Below, one piece after another: positions 22,856 to 31,290 of a stretch of DNA of 41,367 nucleotides. How positions within the stretch are numbered: the stretch's first letter is position 1; each line of letters starts with the position of its first letter. Below the pieces are notes generated by a model. That model had not been told where the DNA came from. It saw nothing but the letters and a program-made list of their open reading frames with translations, and searched no databases. The stretch is from an uncultured Propionibacteriaceae bacterium (GTDB lineage Bacteria; Actinomycetota; Actinomycetes; Propionibacteriales; Propionibacteriaceae): NCBI GenBank assembly GCA_945911015.1, contig CAMDZW010000033.1:1-41367 (forward strand). The letters are read 5' to 3'. A program made the position numbers and the translations under genes.

Positions 22856-24178
22856 TCACGCGTCGTTGGCCAGTTGTTCCATCTGAGCGGCGACGTCGGC
22901 CGGTGGGCGGGCGTCCAGATAGAGGTCATTGGCGGCCCGCTCAATCTCGGGCAAGCGTCCTGTCCAGCCCGCAGCGATGGGCATGTTGATGGTGGCGCCT
23001 GCGGCCGAGTCGAGGAAGGGTTGGACGTCGACGCCCTCGGCCTTCCAGTACGCGGCATAGCCGTCACCAGCCCCCTCGAGGGCAGGGATCACATAGCCAG
23101 CATCGCCCATCAGACGCTGTGCCTTCTCCGATGCCAGAAAGGTCACCAGGGCAGCGGCCTGTTCAGGATGGGAAGTGGCAGCTGAGACGACCTCGGCGAG
23201 TCCGTTGATCACCACAGTTCTTCCCTGTGGGCCGGCTGGCATCGCTGCGACACCGATGGGAAACGTCACCTCGTCGAGCGCGTACGGCAGCAAGGCGTTG
23301 TTCGCCGGATACATCGCGACTTCGCCGCGGTAGAACATCTCGGTGGCCTGACCCGACGGCGGGTTGGTGCGAGTGCCGTCCGGGGAGACATGGTGAGTGA
23401 AGACCAGATCGTGACCGAAGGTGAGACCGGCCAGCACCTCCGGCGAGGTGTAGCTGACCGGACCGTACGGCTCGGCCTGCACCACACCACCGTTGGAGGC
23501 CGCCCAGTTCATCCACTGGGTCTGGCCGTGGTTCCACGAACAGAACCCCCACTGCTCGATCGCCTTCGGGTCGAAGCCGGACTCATCAGCCCGCCGCCCC
23601 TGCTTGTCGACGGTCAAAGCGCGAGCCAGGTCGAGAAAGGAACCGCTCCCGTCGGTGGCCCAGGTGAGGTCCTCGGCCACCGAGACTCCGGACTTCTCCA
23701 CCAGGTCGGCGTTGTAGAGCAGACCGACCACTCCGAGGTCCTTGGGGACGCCGTACTGCTTGCCTTCGTGGGAGTAGCACTCGACGACATTGGGGTGGTA
23801 GGAGGCGAGGTCGATCCCGGCAGCCTTGAGCTCCTCATCCAGGGGTGCCAGGACTCCCCCGCCGACCAGGTCGGGGAAGGCATCGACGGTCAACCAGAAC
23901 ACGTCGGGCCCCTGGCGAGCAGCCAACTCGGTGGTCAGCTTGGTCCAGTACTCCCCGTACGGGAGGAGTTCCATCCGTACGGTGATGTCTGGATTCTCTG
24001 CGGTGAAGGACTCAAAGACCTTGGTGTAACCGACCTGCTGTTGTTCGTCCCAGAGCCGGTAGACCAACTCGACCTTTCCGTCGGACGAGCCTCCTGCTCG
24101 GTCACAGGCGGCGCCTGTGGCCAGGACGGTTCCTGCGCAACCGATCAGGAAGGTACGGCGGCGTAGTGGTGCGGACAT
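22856..24178 (-). CDS. carbohydrate ABC transporter substrate-binding lipoprotein
   Basis: A 440-residue extracytoplasmic solute-binding protein of the family 1 (MalE-like) type. The N-terminus has arginines (PLRRRTFLIG) and a lipobox ending at C25 (TGAAC), so it may be Tat-exported and lipid-anchored. Typical internal motifs are TVRMELLPYGEYWTKLTTELAARQGPDVFWL and YGVPKDLGVVGLLYNADLVEKSG. The ligand is not readable from sequence; the neighbouring alpha-galactosidase suggests an alpha-galactoside. AAAGGAGG precedes the ATG at 24178. It is the fourth gene of the operon. Confidence 0.92.
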   Translation of the reverse strand: MSAPLRRRTFLIGCAGTVLATGAACDRAGGSSDGKVELVYRLWDEQQQVGYTKVFESFTAENPDITVRMELLPYGEYWTKLTTELAARQGPDVFWLTVDAFPDLVGGGVLAPLDEELKAAGIDLASYHPNVVECYSHEGKQYGVPKDLGVVGLLYNADLVEKSGVSVAEDLTWATDGSGSFLDLARALTVDKQGRRADESGFDPKAIEQWGFCSWNHGQTQWMNWAASNGGVVQAEPYGPVSYTSPEVLAGLTFGHDLVFTHHVSPDGTRTNPPSGQATEMFYRGEVAMYPANNALLPYALDEVTFPIGVAAMPAGPQGRTVVINGLAEVVSAATSHPEQAAALVTFLASEKAQRLMGDAGYVIPALEGAGDGYAAYWKAEGVDVQPFLDSAAGATINMPIAAGWTGRLPEIERAANDLYLDARPPADVAAQMEQLANDA

Positions 24179-24203
24179 GTCTTTCCTCCTTTGGATGGAC
24201 GGT

Positions 24204-25034
24204 TCAGCGCAATCCGGTGACAGCCACCGAACGCACGATGAATCTCTGACAGAAAACGAAGACGATGAGCAACGGGAGCAGGGCGACCAGACTGCCGGCC
24301 ATCAGTGCGTTGTAATCGACGCCGATCTCGCCCTTGAACAACGCGATCCCCACGGAGAGAACCCGTTTGTTCTGACTGCTGGTGATGATCAACGGCCACA
24401 ACAGACTGTTCCAGCTGCCGACCACGGCCAGGGTCGCCACAGTGATGAGGATCGGGCGCGACAGTGGAAGCACAATCGACAGCAGCACCCGAAATCGGCC
24501 CGCTCCGTCGATGCGGGCAGCGTCCTCCAGCTCCACCGGGATGCTGCGGAAGAACTGTCTCAGCAGGAAGATCGCGTACGGCGACCCCAGTGCGGTGGGC
24601 AGGATGAGTGCTGCCCAGCTGTCGATCAGACCCAATCGCTGCATGATCAGGTAGAGCGGGATCATCGTGACGACCGGTGGCACCATGAGGGTGGAGAGGT
24701 AGACCCAGAACAGAGCTTCCCGACCGGGGAACCTGATGCGGGCGAAGGCATAGGCAGCCATCACCGAGCAGACCAGCTGGATGACCGTGATCGCGACAGT
24801 CACCATCACGGTGTTGGCAAGATAGCGACCAAAGCCGGCGGCGAAGAGCCGATCGAAGGCATCCACACTCGGCGGGACGCCAGGCTCCCAGGGAAGGGTG
24901 CTGAACAGCTGCCCCGGCCCCTTGAAGGCAGTCAGGATCACCAGCAGGTAGGGAAAGACGGCCAATGCAGAGCCCACCAACAAGACGGCGTAGCACGCGA
25001 TGACCATCGGCGTGGTCGAACGACTGGTCCTCAT
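24204..25034 (-). CDS. carbohydrate ABC transporter permease, MalG-like
   Basis: A 276-residue inner-membrane permease with six hydrophobic segments. The cytoplasmic EAA loop, which contacts the ATPase, reads ELEDAARIDGAGRFRVLLSIVLPLSRP. The N-terminal helix and the periplasmic stretch FKGPGQLFSTLPWEPG are typical of MalG-type subunits. GAGGAG precedes the ATG at 25034. It partners the permease gene ending 9 bp upstream (25044-25946). No ATPase gene is present in the operon, so a shared ATPase such as an MsiK-type protein encoded elsewhere is presumably used. Confidence 0.93.
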   Translation of the reverse strand: MRTSRSTTPMVIACYAVLLVGSALAVFPYLLVILTAFKGPGQLFSTLPWEPGVPPSVDAFDRLFAAGFGRYLANTVMVTVAITVIQLVCSVMAAYAFARIRFPGREALFWVYLSTLMVPPVVTMIPLYLIMQRLGLIDSWAALILPTALGSPYAIFLLRQFFRSIPVELEDAARIDGAGRFRVLLSIVLPLSRPILITVATLAVVGSWNSLLWPLIITSSQNKRVLSVGIALFKGEIGVDYNALMAGSLVALLPLLIVFVFCQRFIVRSVAVTGLR

Positions 25035-25043
25035 CTCAGCTCC

Positions 25044-25946
25044 TCAGTGCATCTCGTAGTTGGCGCGACGTTCGAAGTAGCTGAACTGGACCAGAGTCAC
25101 CAGCAGGATGATGACGAACAGGATCACCGACAGTGTGGCCGCATAGCCGAAGTCGAAGGACCTGAACGCCTTGTGGTAGATCAGATAGGTGATCACCTCG
25201 GTGCTGTTGCCGGGGCCGCCCTCGGTCATCACAAAGATCGTGTCGAAGGCCTGGAAGGACCCGATGACGTTGGTGATCAGGACGAACAGCATGGTCGGAC
25301 GCAGCAGCGGCAGAGTGATCGAGAAGAAGTGCCGCACCGACGACGCACCATCAAGGGCCGACGCCTCTCGCAGCGAGAGCGGCACATTCTGCAAGCCAGC
25401 AAGGAAGAACAGCATGTTGTAGCCGGCAAACTGCCAGATGTGGACCGCAGCCACACTCGGCAGGGCCAGGCGAGGGTCAGACAACCAGGCCGGACCGTCG
25501 ATGCCGATCAGGTCGAGAGCGACATTGATCGAGCCTCGTGCCGGGTCAAAGATCCACGACCACACCAGGCCCAGAGCGACTGGGGTCGCCATCCACGGGA
25601 TGATCAGCAGCGCTCGTGCCAGGTGCATCCCCGGCAACTGTCGATTCACCAGGAGAGCGAACAGCAACGACAACACCGTGGTCCCCGGGACGCTGATCAC
25701 CACGTAGAGCACGGTGACCAGCAGGGAGTGTCCGACGGTCGGATCCCCGAAGGCGTCCTGGTAGTTCGCCAGTCCGATGAACTCCGGGCGGGCGAGCAAG
25801 CGCCAGTCGAACAGGCTCAGTCCCAGCACCAACACCACTGGTGCAAGGAGGAACGCAACAACCCCGATCAGGCTGGGCGCGATCAGTGCCATTCCGAAGG
25901 CGGTGTTGCCCCAGCCAGATGCTCGTTCTCTGCGTGGTCGGCTCAT
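25044..25946 (-). CDS. carbohydrate ABC transporter permease, MalF-like
   Basis: A 300-residue permease with six hydrophobic segments. The N-terminus has a basic start (MSRPRRERASGWG) and the EAA loop reads SLREASALDGASSVRHFFSITLPLLRP. The motif FVMTEGGPGNSTEVITYLIYHKAF is typical of sugar transporters of this class. I take the ATG at 25946, which overlaps the alpha-galactosidase stop in an ATGA arrangement, over the longer open frame. Translational coupling to the glycosidase gene supports a common substrate. Confidence 0.93.
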   Translation of the reverse strand: MSRPRRERASGWGNTAFGMALIAPSLIGVVAFLLAPVVLVLGLSLFDWRLLARPEFIGLANYQDAFGDPTVGHSLLVTVLYVVISVPGTTVLSLLFALLVNRQLPGMHLARALLIIPWMATPVALGLVWSWIFDPARGSINVALDLIGIDGPAWLSDPRLALPSVAAVHIWQFAGYNMLFFLAGLQNVPLSLREASALDGASSVRHFFSITLPLLRPTMLFVLITNVIGSFQAFDTIFVMTEGGPGNSTEVITYLIYHKAFRSFDFGYAATLSVILFVIILLVTLVQFSYFERRANYEMH

Positions 25947-27358
25947 GGCGACTCCCGGACCGCGTGGCTGCCAGCCACAATCGACGGCTCGGCACAGCTC
26001 GGCACCAGGAGTTCCCTGGTCCGGGCCAGGGCCCACCCGTCAAGCGCACCGATGGGATCGCTGGACATCCGCAGCCCCGGAGAAGCAGCAATGTGATCTG
26101 CCCAGTGCTCGCGGTCCTCGGTCCCGGGCTGGACGATGAGGCAGTCGGGGTCGTTGGCCCAGAAGCGACCGTGCAGGAAGTCACGGGCCCGTGACGTGAT
26201 CCGAGCCCCGTGCTGACCGGGCTGGCTGACATCGCCAGTCTCCGGTTCCACCCGAGGTCCGGTGTCCGGCGAGACTCTCATGGTGTCGACCAGACCAAGA
26301 CTCGGCAGGATCGGCGCACCACAACCGTGAAGAGTGCGATGGGGCCCCACAACCTCACGGAGAAGGCTGAGTCCCTCACGGTAGGCAGTGATCGCATCGG
26401 CACCGCTGTGCCGTCGCCCCTCGAGAGCGCCGGCGTACAGGAAGTCCAGTTTGAAGTGGTCGTACCCCTGTCCGACCAGCTCGGAGAAGACTGTCCTCAA
26501 GTGCGCGGCCGCCCCCGGATGGGTGGTGTCGAGGACTCGTTGATCCCGACCCCAGTTGTGGCCGGCCGAGAGCTGTGGGACCAACCACTCGGGATGAGAC
26601 CTCGCAAGCTCGCTGTCCTCGGCCACCAGGAACGGCGCGACCCAGATGCCCGGTCGGTAGCCGTCCTGACGCAGTCGAGTGGCGAGTCGTAGCGTGGAGC
26701 CGAATCCGTCGCGTGGGGCCAACCAGTCGCCGATCGCAGCCTGATACCCCTCGTCGAGCAGCACCAGGTCGACCGGGATCGAGTGTTGGCCCAGCGTTCG
26801 CGCCTCCCGCAGCACATCAGCCTCGGTGACCTGTCCCCAGTAGGCGTACCAGCTGCACCAGGAGGGGCCATAGCGACGGACGGGCAGGGCGCCGTTGACG
26901 GCAGCGAAGCTCGCGGCCCACCCTGCCAGCGCCTGGTCCGGGTCCTGCGGCGCCGACCAACGTGCATGCTGCACTGGACCATCGGCCCGCACCATGACCT
27001 GATCACCGACAACCTCGGCCTGGATCGATGCCACCCTGTCGACCCCAGCCGAACTGAACACATCCACATCGCTGCCCGGTCCATGGGCAACCGCCAACAG
27101 CCCCTCCCCCTGGAACTGCCCCGGACCGGTCGGCTGATCAACTCCCCAGCGGTAGGCCATGACGTGGTGATTCACGGCGGTCGGACGGGGAGGTCGAGCC
27201 CCGTGAAGGTCGTACCACCCACTGGGGCTCCATGACTGCCATCCGTGCTCGTAGATGCGGGCGGTGGCCCGGTCGATCGAGACCTCGGCGATCTTCTCAG
27301 AACCCACAGTGTTCCCATCGTTGTTGTGGCTGAGTGCAGGATCCTGCTGTGGGTCCAC
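25943..27358 (-). CDS. GH36-type alpha-galactosidase
   Basis: A retaining alpha-galactosidase-like enzyme of about 471 residues with no signal peptide, so probably cytosolic. The (beta/alpha)8 core includes GPSWCSWYAYWGQVTEADVL, PVDLVLLDEGYQ, GIWVAPFLVAEDS, the nucleophile motif DHFKLDFLYAG (D305) and the acid/base region RVSPDTGP (D365). It is shorter than the ~700-residue large GH36 enzymes, mostly lacking the N-terminal sandwich. The start is uncertain: GTG at 27358 is used, with GTG at 27307 as alternative, and neither has a strong ribosome site. As first gene of the operon it probably cleaves an alpha-galactoside brought in by the ABC transporter. Confidence 0.85.
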   Translation of the reverse strand: MDPQQDPALSHNNDGNTVGSEKIAEVSIDRATARIYEHGWQSWSPSGWYDLHGARPPRPTAVNHHVMAYRWGVDQPTGPGQFQGEGLLAVAHGPGSDVDVFSSAGVDRVASIQAEVVGDQVMVRADGPVQHARWSAPQDPDQALAGWAASFAAVNGALPVRRYGPSWCSWYAYWGQVTEADVLREARTLGQHSIPVDLVLLDEGYQAAIGDWLAPRDGFGSTLRLATRLRQDGYRPGIWVAPFLVAEDSELARSHPEWLVPQLSAGHNWGRDQRVLDTTHPGAAAHLRTVFSELVGQGYDHFKLDFLYAGALEGRRHSGADAITAYREGLSLLREVVGPHRTLHGCGAPILPSLGLVDTMRVSPDTGPRVEPETGDVSQPGQHGARITSRARDFLHGRFWANDPDCLIVQPGTEDREHWADHIAASPGLRMSSDPIGALDGWALARTRELLVPSCAEPSIVAGSHAVRESP

Positions 27359-27364
27359 ACTCGA

Positions 27365-27381
27365 TGATCGATCTTCGATCA
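27365..27381. promoter_or_regulatory. palindromic operator candidate between sugar operon and AraC gene
   Basis: TGATCGA TCT TCGATCA is a perfect 7-bp inverted repeat with a 3-base spacer. It lies in the 84-bp gap between the divergent alpha-galactosidase and AraC starts, just upstream of both, and is a natural site for a regulator of the operon. AraC proteins usually prefer direct repeats, so a second regulator is possible. Confidence 0.5.
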
Positions 27382-27442
27382 GGCGTTGCCAGATGTTGTC
27401 TCTATGGACAAGGATCCTAAGGAGAATGCACCTGGAGGATCC

Positions 27443-28342
27443 ATGAACGAGGCTGCTCTGTCTGAGCACGATCTTGCTATCGCCACTTTGGTGGAGTTGT
27501 ACAGCGAGATACCACCACCGAGTCGGCTTGTCACCGGGCACTTCTTCAGCGGCCCCGACTATCGTGTGGTCCGCCCCGACGGCGTCGGCAGTTGGTGCCT
27601 CATTTTCACGGTGGCCGGCACCGGCGAGTTCCGAGTCGGCTCGGATCGGCTCGAACTGCGTCGTGGGGATCTGGTTCTGGTGCCGCCGGGCATCGAACAC
27701 CACTATGGGACCTCTGCCACTCATTGGGAGACCTGGTGGGCCCATTTCCAACCCCGACGGGAGTGGCACACCTGGTGGGGGTTGCCCGAAGCCGTGCCGG
27801 GTCTACGCCACGTCAGGCTCACGCGTCCTTCGGAGACTGACAGAGTGGTGACCGCTTTTGACCGGCTTCACCGTGACGCCCAGCGAGCCGGCCTGTCGCC
27901 GGTGAGCGGGGACGACCACGCTCCACCGGTCGACGAGGACGTGGCGACCCGGCTGATTCTCAATGGCATCGAGGAGGTTCTGCTGATCGCCGCCCACAGC
28001 GGTCGTCGCAAGGGGCGAATCATCGATCACCGCATCCAGCTGGTGCTGGACACCATCAGTCAGAACCCGGCCAAACCCTACACACTGGATTCCCTTGCCC
28101 GCTTGACACATCTCTCGGTCTCACGACTCGCCCACCTGTTCAAGGACCAGGTCGGCGAATCGGTGATGGATGTGATCACGACCCTGCGACTGGCTCGCGC
28201 TGCCGAGCTCCTGGTCGCCACAGACCTCTCGGTCAGCGAAGTCGCCCGGACCGTCGGGTATGCCTCGCCGCACTACTTCAGTCGACAGTTCGCCAAACGG
28301 TTCGGAGTCTCGCCCACCACCCATCGTCACGAGCGCGCCTGA
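27443..28342 (+). CDS. AraC-family transcriptional regulator of the sugar operon
   Basis: A 299-residue regulator. The N-terminal cupin arm includes FTVAGTGEFRVGSDRLELRRGDLVLVPPGIEHHYG, a sugar- or effector-binding jelly roll. The C-terminal double helix-turn-helix reads TLDSLARLTHLSVSRLAHLFKDQVGESVMDVITTLRLARAAELL and DLSVSEVARTVGYASPHYFSRQFAKRFGVSPTTHRH. I use the ATG at 27443 because CTGGAGGAT precedes it at good spacing; an ATG at 27404 and a TTG at 27386 are further upstream. It is divergent from the sugar operon across a palindrome, so it probably controls that operon in response to the transported compound. Confidence 0.92.
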   Translation: MNEAALSEHDLAIATLVELYSEIPPPSRLVTGHFFSGPDYRVVRPDGVGSWCLIFTVAGTGEFRVGSDRLELRRGDLVLVPPGIEHHYGTSATHWETWWAHFQPRREWHTWWGLPEAVPGLRHVRLTRPSETDRVVTAFDRLHRDAQRAGLSPVSGDDHAPPVDEDVATRLILNGIEEVLLIAAHSGRRKGRIIDHRIQLVLDTISQNPAKPYTLDSLARLTHLSVSRLAHLFKDQVGESVMDVITTLRLARAAELLVATDLSVSEVARTVGYASPHYFSRQFAKRFGVSPTTHRHERA

Positions 28343-28352
28343 GCAACCGGGG

Positions 28353-29171
28353 TCAGTGCCCCATCATCGACATCTGGTCCTCCGTGCCGCACGGGCCACC
28401 GCCGACGGCCGCCTCGCGGCGCACGGGCCGGCCGTCGAAGTCGTACATGTGCGGCAGGTACCACTGTGAGATGTGGGTGGCCGAGACCGGCAGGTAGTGA
28501 CAGATGAAGGAACGACGCCACTCGTCAGTCGTGAAGTTCGGGTTCGAGCCGTGCACCACGCTTCCGTTGAAGAACAGGACATCGCCGGGGTCGAGCTCAA
28601 GTTTGGCCGGATCATGTCCCGGAGGAGGCGCCACGTACTCCTTGACGAAGCTGACGGTCGGGTCACTGGTCTCGGGGCACTCCACCTCCATCACGTGGGT
28701 CCCCGGGCAGACCTGCAGGCCGCCGTTCTCGGGATGGGAGCGGTCGACCGCAATCCAGGCGGCGATGCAGGTGAGCGGCTCCACCCGGAGGTAGTAGTTG
28801 TCCTGATGGAAGGCTTGTCCCCGCGCGCCCGGTGGCTTGAAGTAATACATCGTCTGGCAGGCAATCACCTCCTCACCCTGAAGCTCTACCAGCAGCGACC
28901 GCAGCCGAGGAGCAAGCAGGATTTCGCGGTCCGGAGCGGAGAACTGGTGCGGGTTCATCACCCGCGGATAGCGACCGAGCACGTCCGAAGCGCTCGGGTC
29001 GGGTTCCCAGTGTCCGGCGATCGGCTCACCCGCCTCGGCGATGGAGTCGAAGCGATGCCGGATGGCCGACACCTCGTTCTGGGCAAACAGGCCCCGTGCG
29101 ACATGGAACCCGTCACGGTGCCACCTGGCGAGCTCGTCCTTGGTCAGGGCTGAGGCTGGTGCGGTCGTCAT
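28353..29171 (-). CDS. second PhyH-family Fe(II)/2-oxoglutarate dioxygenase
   Basis: A 272-residue PhyH-like dioxygenase. The triad is HQD (H122, D124) in GQAFHQDNYYLRV and H207 in GSVVHGSNPN. Other conserved parts are WHRDGFHVARGLF at the N-terminus and TCIAAWIAVDRSHPENGGLQVCPGTH. It is only distantly similar to the PhyH protein at 21889-22815, so the two are paralogues of different subgroups. The ATG at 29171 is used, with a weak ribosome site (GGGA). It is divergent from the second AraC gene (80-bp gap) and converges on the first (10 bp), making a regulator-enzyme pair next to the sugar operon. Confidence 0.88.
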   Translation of the reverse strand: MTTAPASALTKDELARWHRDGFHVARGLFAQNEVSAIRHRFDSIAEAGEPIAGHWEPDPSASDVLGRYPRVMNPHQFSAPDREILLAPRLRSLLVELQGEEVIACQTMYYFKPPGARGQAFHQDNYYLRVEPLTCIAAWIAVDRSHPENGGLQVCPGTHVMEVECPETSDPTVSFVKEYVAPPPGHDPAKLELDPGDVLFFNGSVVHGSNPNFTTDEWRRSFICHYLPVSATHISQWYLPHMYDFDGRPVRREAAVGGGPCGTEDQMSMMGH

Positions 29172-29238
29172 GGTCCCAGCGTGCCTGCTGCCCGCTTGCA
29201 GAGCCATGGATCAGACCCGCGAACACCATGGAGTTTTC

Positions 29239-29244
29239 TATCAT
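29239..29244 (+). promoter_or_regulatory. -10 box of a leaderless start for the second AraC gene
   Basis: TATCAT, a near-consensus -10, lies 7 nt before the ATG at 29252; this decides between three in-frame ATGs at 29228, 29243 and 29252. Confidence 0.6.
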
Positions 29245-29251
29245 GTGCACC

Positions 29252-30046
29252 ATGCACGATTGGTCCCCGATCTGGATCCACGCCGCCGGACACTTCCACT
29301 ATCGCCGGTCATGGATGACTGAACGCGCCGACCCGACCGATCATCTGCTCATCCTCGTCGGCGAGGGATCAATGGACGTGACTGTCGCCGACCGGTCCTT
29401 CACGGCCACGGCCGGAGAGCTGGTCGTGCTGCCACCTCACGTCCCGCACCGCTATCGATCGGTCTCGCCGGAGTGGCAGTGGTACTGGCTGCACACTGAT
29501 GGCCCGGCCGTGCCGCAGTGGTGGCAGGAGCTGCGGACCGACCGCGGTCCCGCCCGGATCGGAGTCGACAGCGCCGTGCGGAGCCGATTCGCCGAGCTGG
29601 TCAGCCGATGCGCAGCGGCTGGCCTCGAACTCACCACCGACCGAGCCACCGTTGATGCGACCTCGCTGCTCGCCATCGACTCCTGTGCACATTCATTGCT
29701 CGGACTCCTACTGGAGCGGCGCCGCCATCCGGTGGGTGGCGTGACAGGGCTGCCCGGCTGGATTGTCGACCACCTCGCCGAACCGCTCTCAGTGACTGAC
29801 CTTGCCGACGTTGTCGGAGTGTCAGTCCCCCACCTGCACCGGTTGGTCCGCGACCAGTTCGCCACCACACCCATGCGGCTGGTGACCCGTCTGCGGCTGG
29901 AGCGGGCTCAGCGGCTGTTGAGCGAGACTGATCTGTTGGTCACCGACATCGCGGCCTTGGTCGGCTACGACGATCCGCTGCACTTCTCCCGTCGCTTCCG
30001 CCAGTTCGCCGGTCGGCCGCCCAGTGCCGTACGTGGCAATGCCTGA
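29252..30046 (+). CDS. AraC-family transcriptional regulator beside the second PhyH gene
   Basis: A 264-residue regulator with an N-terminal cupin arm (ILVGEGSMDVTVADRSFTATAGELVVLPPHVPHRYRS). The C-terminal double HTH reads SVTDLADVVGVSVPHLHRLVRDQFATTPMRLVTRLRLERAQRLL and LLVTDIAALVGYDDPLHFSRRFRQFAGRPPSAVRG. The start at 29252 is chosen from the TATCAT -10 at 7 nt. Its divergent arrangement with the PhyH gene suggests that it controls it. It resembles the first AraC regulator in plan, as the two PhyH genes resemble each other. Confidence 0.9.
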   Translation: MHDWSPIWIHAAGHFHYRRSWMTERADPTDHLLILVGEGSMDVTVADRSFTATAGELVVLPPHVPHRYRSVSPEWQWYWLHTDGPAVPQWWQELRTDRGPARIGVDSAVRSRFAELVSRCAAAGLELTTDRATVDATSLLAIDSCAHSLLGLLLERRRHPVGGVTGLPGWIVDHLAEPLSVTDLADVVGVSVPHLHRLVRDQFATTPMRLVTRLRLERAQRLLSETDLLVTDIAALVGYDDPLHFSRRFRQFAGRPPSAVRGNA

Positions 30047-30174
30047 GGAGACTGTTCCTCCTGTTCCTCTCCCGAGAAGGTCAGCAGAGGTCGCACGCGC
30101 GTTGCAAAGGTAGAACCGTTGCTTGGGCACCGACCCTTGCAATTGGTTTGCCAGCCTCCCCGAGAAGGGCCGAG

Positions 30175-30197
30175 TGAGGCGGTCCGGCCCCGCCTCA
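30175..30197. terminator. bidirectional terminator hairpin
   Basis: TGAGGCGG and CCGCCTCA form a perfect 8-bp stem with a 7-base loop, covering the stop codon of the minus-strand LLM oxidoreductase gene and lying between it and the convergent AraC gene. No T run follows on either side. Confidence 0.6.
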
Positions 30198-31232
30198 GCT
30201 GCGGTGGGCCTCGGCCACCACGTCGAGCATCGAGAGTTTGTCGTCGAGGGTCCGCCCGTACGGGACCAGGGCGCAGGTCGTGACGCCGGCCTCGGCGAGC
30301 TGGTGAAGCCGCTCAGCGATCCGCGGCACCGGGCCGAGCAGGGAGGTCTGGTCGATGAACTCGTACGGGACTGCCGCCATCGCATCGCGGTGCCGCTTGG
30401 CCAGGAAGAGGTCCTGGACGGTGGCAGCGGCGTCGCCGTAGCCCATCCGGACGGCGAGCTGATGGTAGAAGTTCTGTTCCCTGCTGCCCATGCCGCCGAC
30501 GTAGAGCGCGGCATAGGACCGGATCGGGTCGGCACATCGGACCGGGTCGTCACCGACCGCCACCGGGACCGAAGCCATCACGTCGAACCCGGTCAGGTCC
30601 TTGCCCACCCGTTCACGACCGGTCCGTACGTGGGCGAGTTGTTCAGCAGCAAAGCCTGGCGCCAGGAACACCGCCAGCCAGCCGTCGGCAATCTCCCCGG
30701 CCAGTTCGAGATTCTTTGGGCCGACCGCAGCGATCAGGATCGGCAGGTCCGCCCGATGCCCACCGATGGTCAGCTTGAGTGGCTTGCCCGGCCCGTCCGG
30801 CAACGGCAGGGTGTGGTGTTGCCCCTCGTACGAGAGGGAGTGTCCGGCCAGCGCCTGCCGGACGATCTCCACATGTTCACGGGTCCGGGACAGCGGCTTG
30901 GCGAACCGGACGCCGTGCCACCCTTCGGAGACCTGAGGTCCGGACACGCCGAGGCCGAGGCGGAACCGCCCACCCGAGAGCAGGTCGAGGCTGGCCGCAG
31001 TCATCGCCGTCATGGCCGGTGTCCGGGCCGGGATCTGCATCACTGCGGCCCCGAGCCCGATCCGCGAGGTCTGTCCGGCCAACCAGGCCAGCAGGGTCGG
31101 TGAGTCGGACCCGTACGCCTCGGAGGCCCACACCGAGGAGAAGCCGAGTTCTTCGGCGCGACGGGCGAGGGCGAGTTGTCCGGCGGGATCCTCGTTGCCG
31201 GTGAGGTAGCCGAGATTGAGTGCGAGCTCCAT
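30195..31232 (-). CDS. LLM-class (luciferase-like) F420-dependent oxidoreductase
   Basis: A 345-residue TIM-barrel oxidoreductase. Typical motifs are LNLGYLTGNEDPAGQLALARRAEELGFSSVWASEAYG at the N-terminus, RIGLGAAVMQIPARTPAMTAMTAASLDLLSGGRFRLGLGVSGPQVSEGWHG, and LPILIAAVGPKNLELAGEIADGW. This profile fits the F420-using branch common in actinobacteria rather than the FMN luciferases. The substrate is unknown. The ATG at 31232 has TAGTCT exactly 6 nt upstream, a likely leaderless start, and is divergent from the aldo-keto reductase with a 58-bp gap. Confidence 0.9.
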   Translation of the reverse strand: MELALNLGYLTGNEDPAGQLALARRAEELGFSSVWASEAYGSDSPTLLAWLAGQTSRIGLGAAVMQIPARTPAMTAMTAASLDLLSGGRFRLGLGVSGPQVSEGWHGVRFAKPLSRTREHVEIVRQALAGHSLSYEGQHHTLPLPDGPGKPLKLTIGGHRADLPILIAAVGPKNLELAGEIADGWLAVFLAPGFAAEQLAHVRTGRERVGKDLTGFDVMASVPVAVGDDPVRCADPIRSYAALYVGGMGSREQNFYHQLAVRMGYGDAAATVQDLFLAKRHRDAMAAVPYEFIDQTSLLGPVPRIAERLHQLAEAGVTTCALVPYGRTLDDKLSMLDVVAEAHRS

Positions 31233-31238
31233 GACCGG

Positions 31239-31244
31239 AGACTA
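31239..31244 (-). promoter_or_regulatory. -10 box of a leaderless start for the LLM oxidoreductase
   Basis: TAGTCT, 6 nt, then ATG at 31232 on the minus strand. Confidence 0.55.
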
Positions 31245-31276
31245 TCGCCGCCGGGCTCGGGCCATGCCTGTTCCGC

Positions 31277-31282
31277 TAGTGT
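31277..31282 (+). promoter_or_regulatory. -10 box of a leaderless start for the aldo-keto reductase
   Basis: TAGTGT, 8 nt, then ATG at 31291 on the plus strand. Confidence 0.5.
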
Positions 31283-31290
31283 CGGTCCCC

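Noticed and set aside
24117..26096. 659-residue plus-strand open frame rich in Gln, His and Asp
   Set aside because: It is the antisense shadow of the two ABC permease genes; hydrophobic helices read backwards give this composition.
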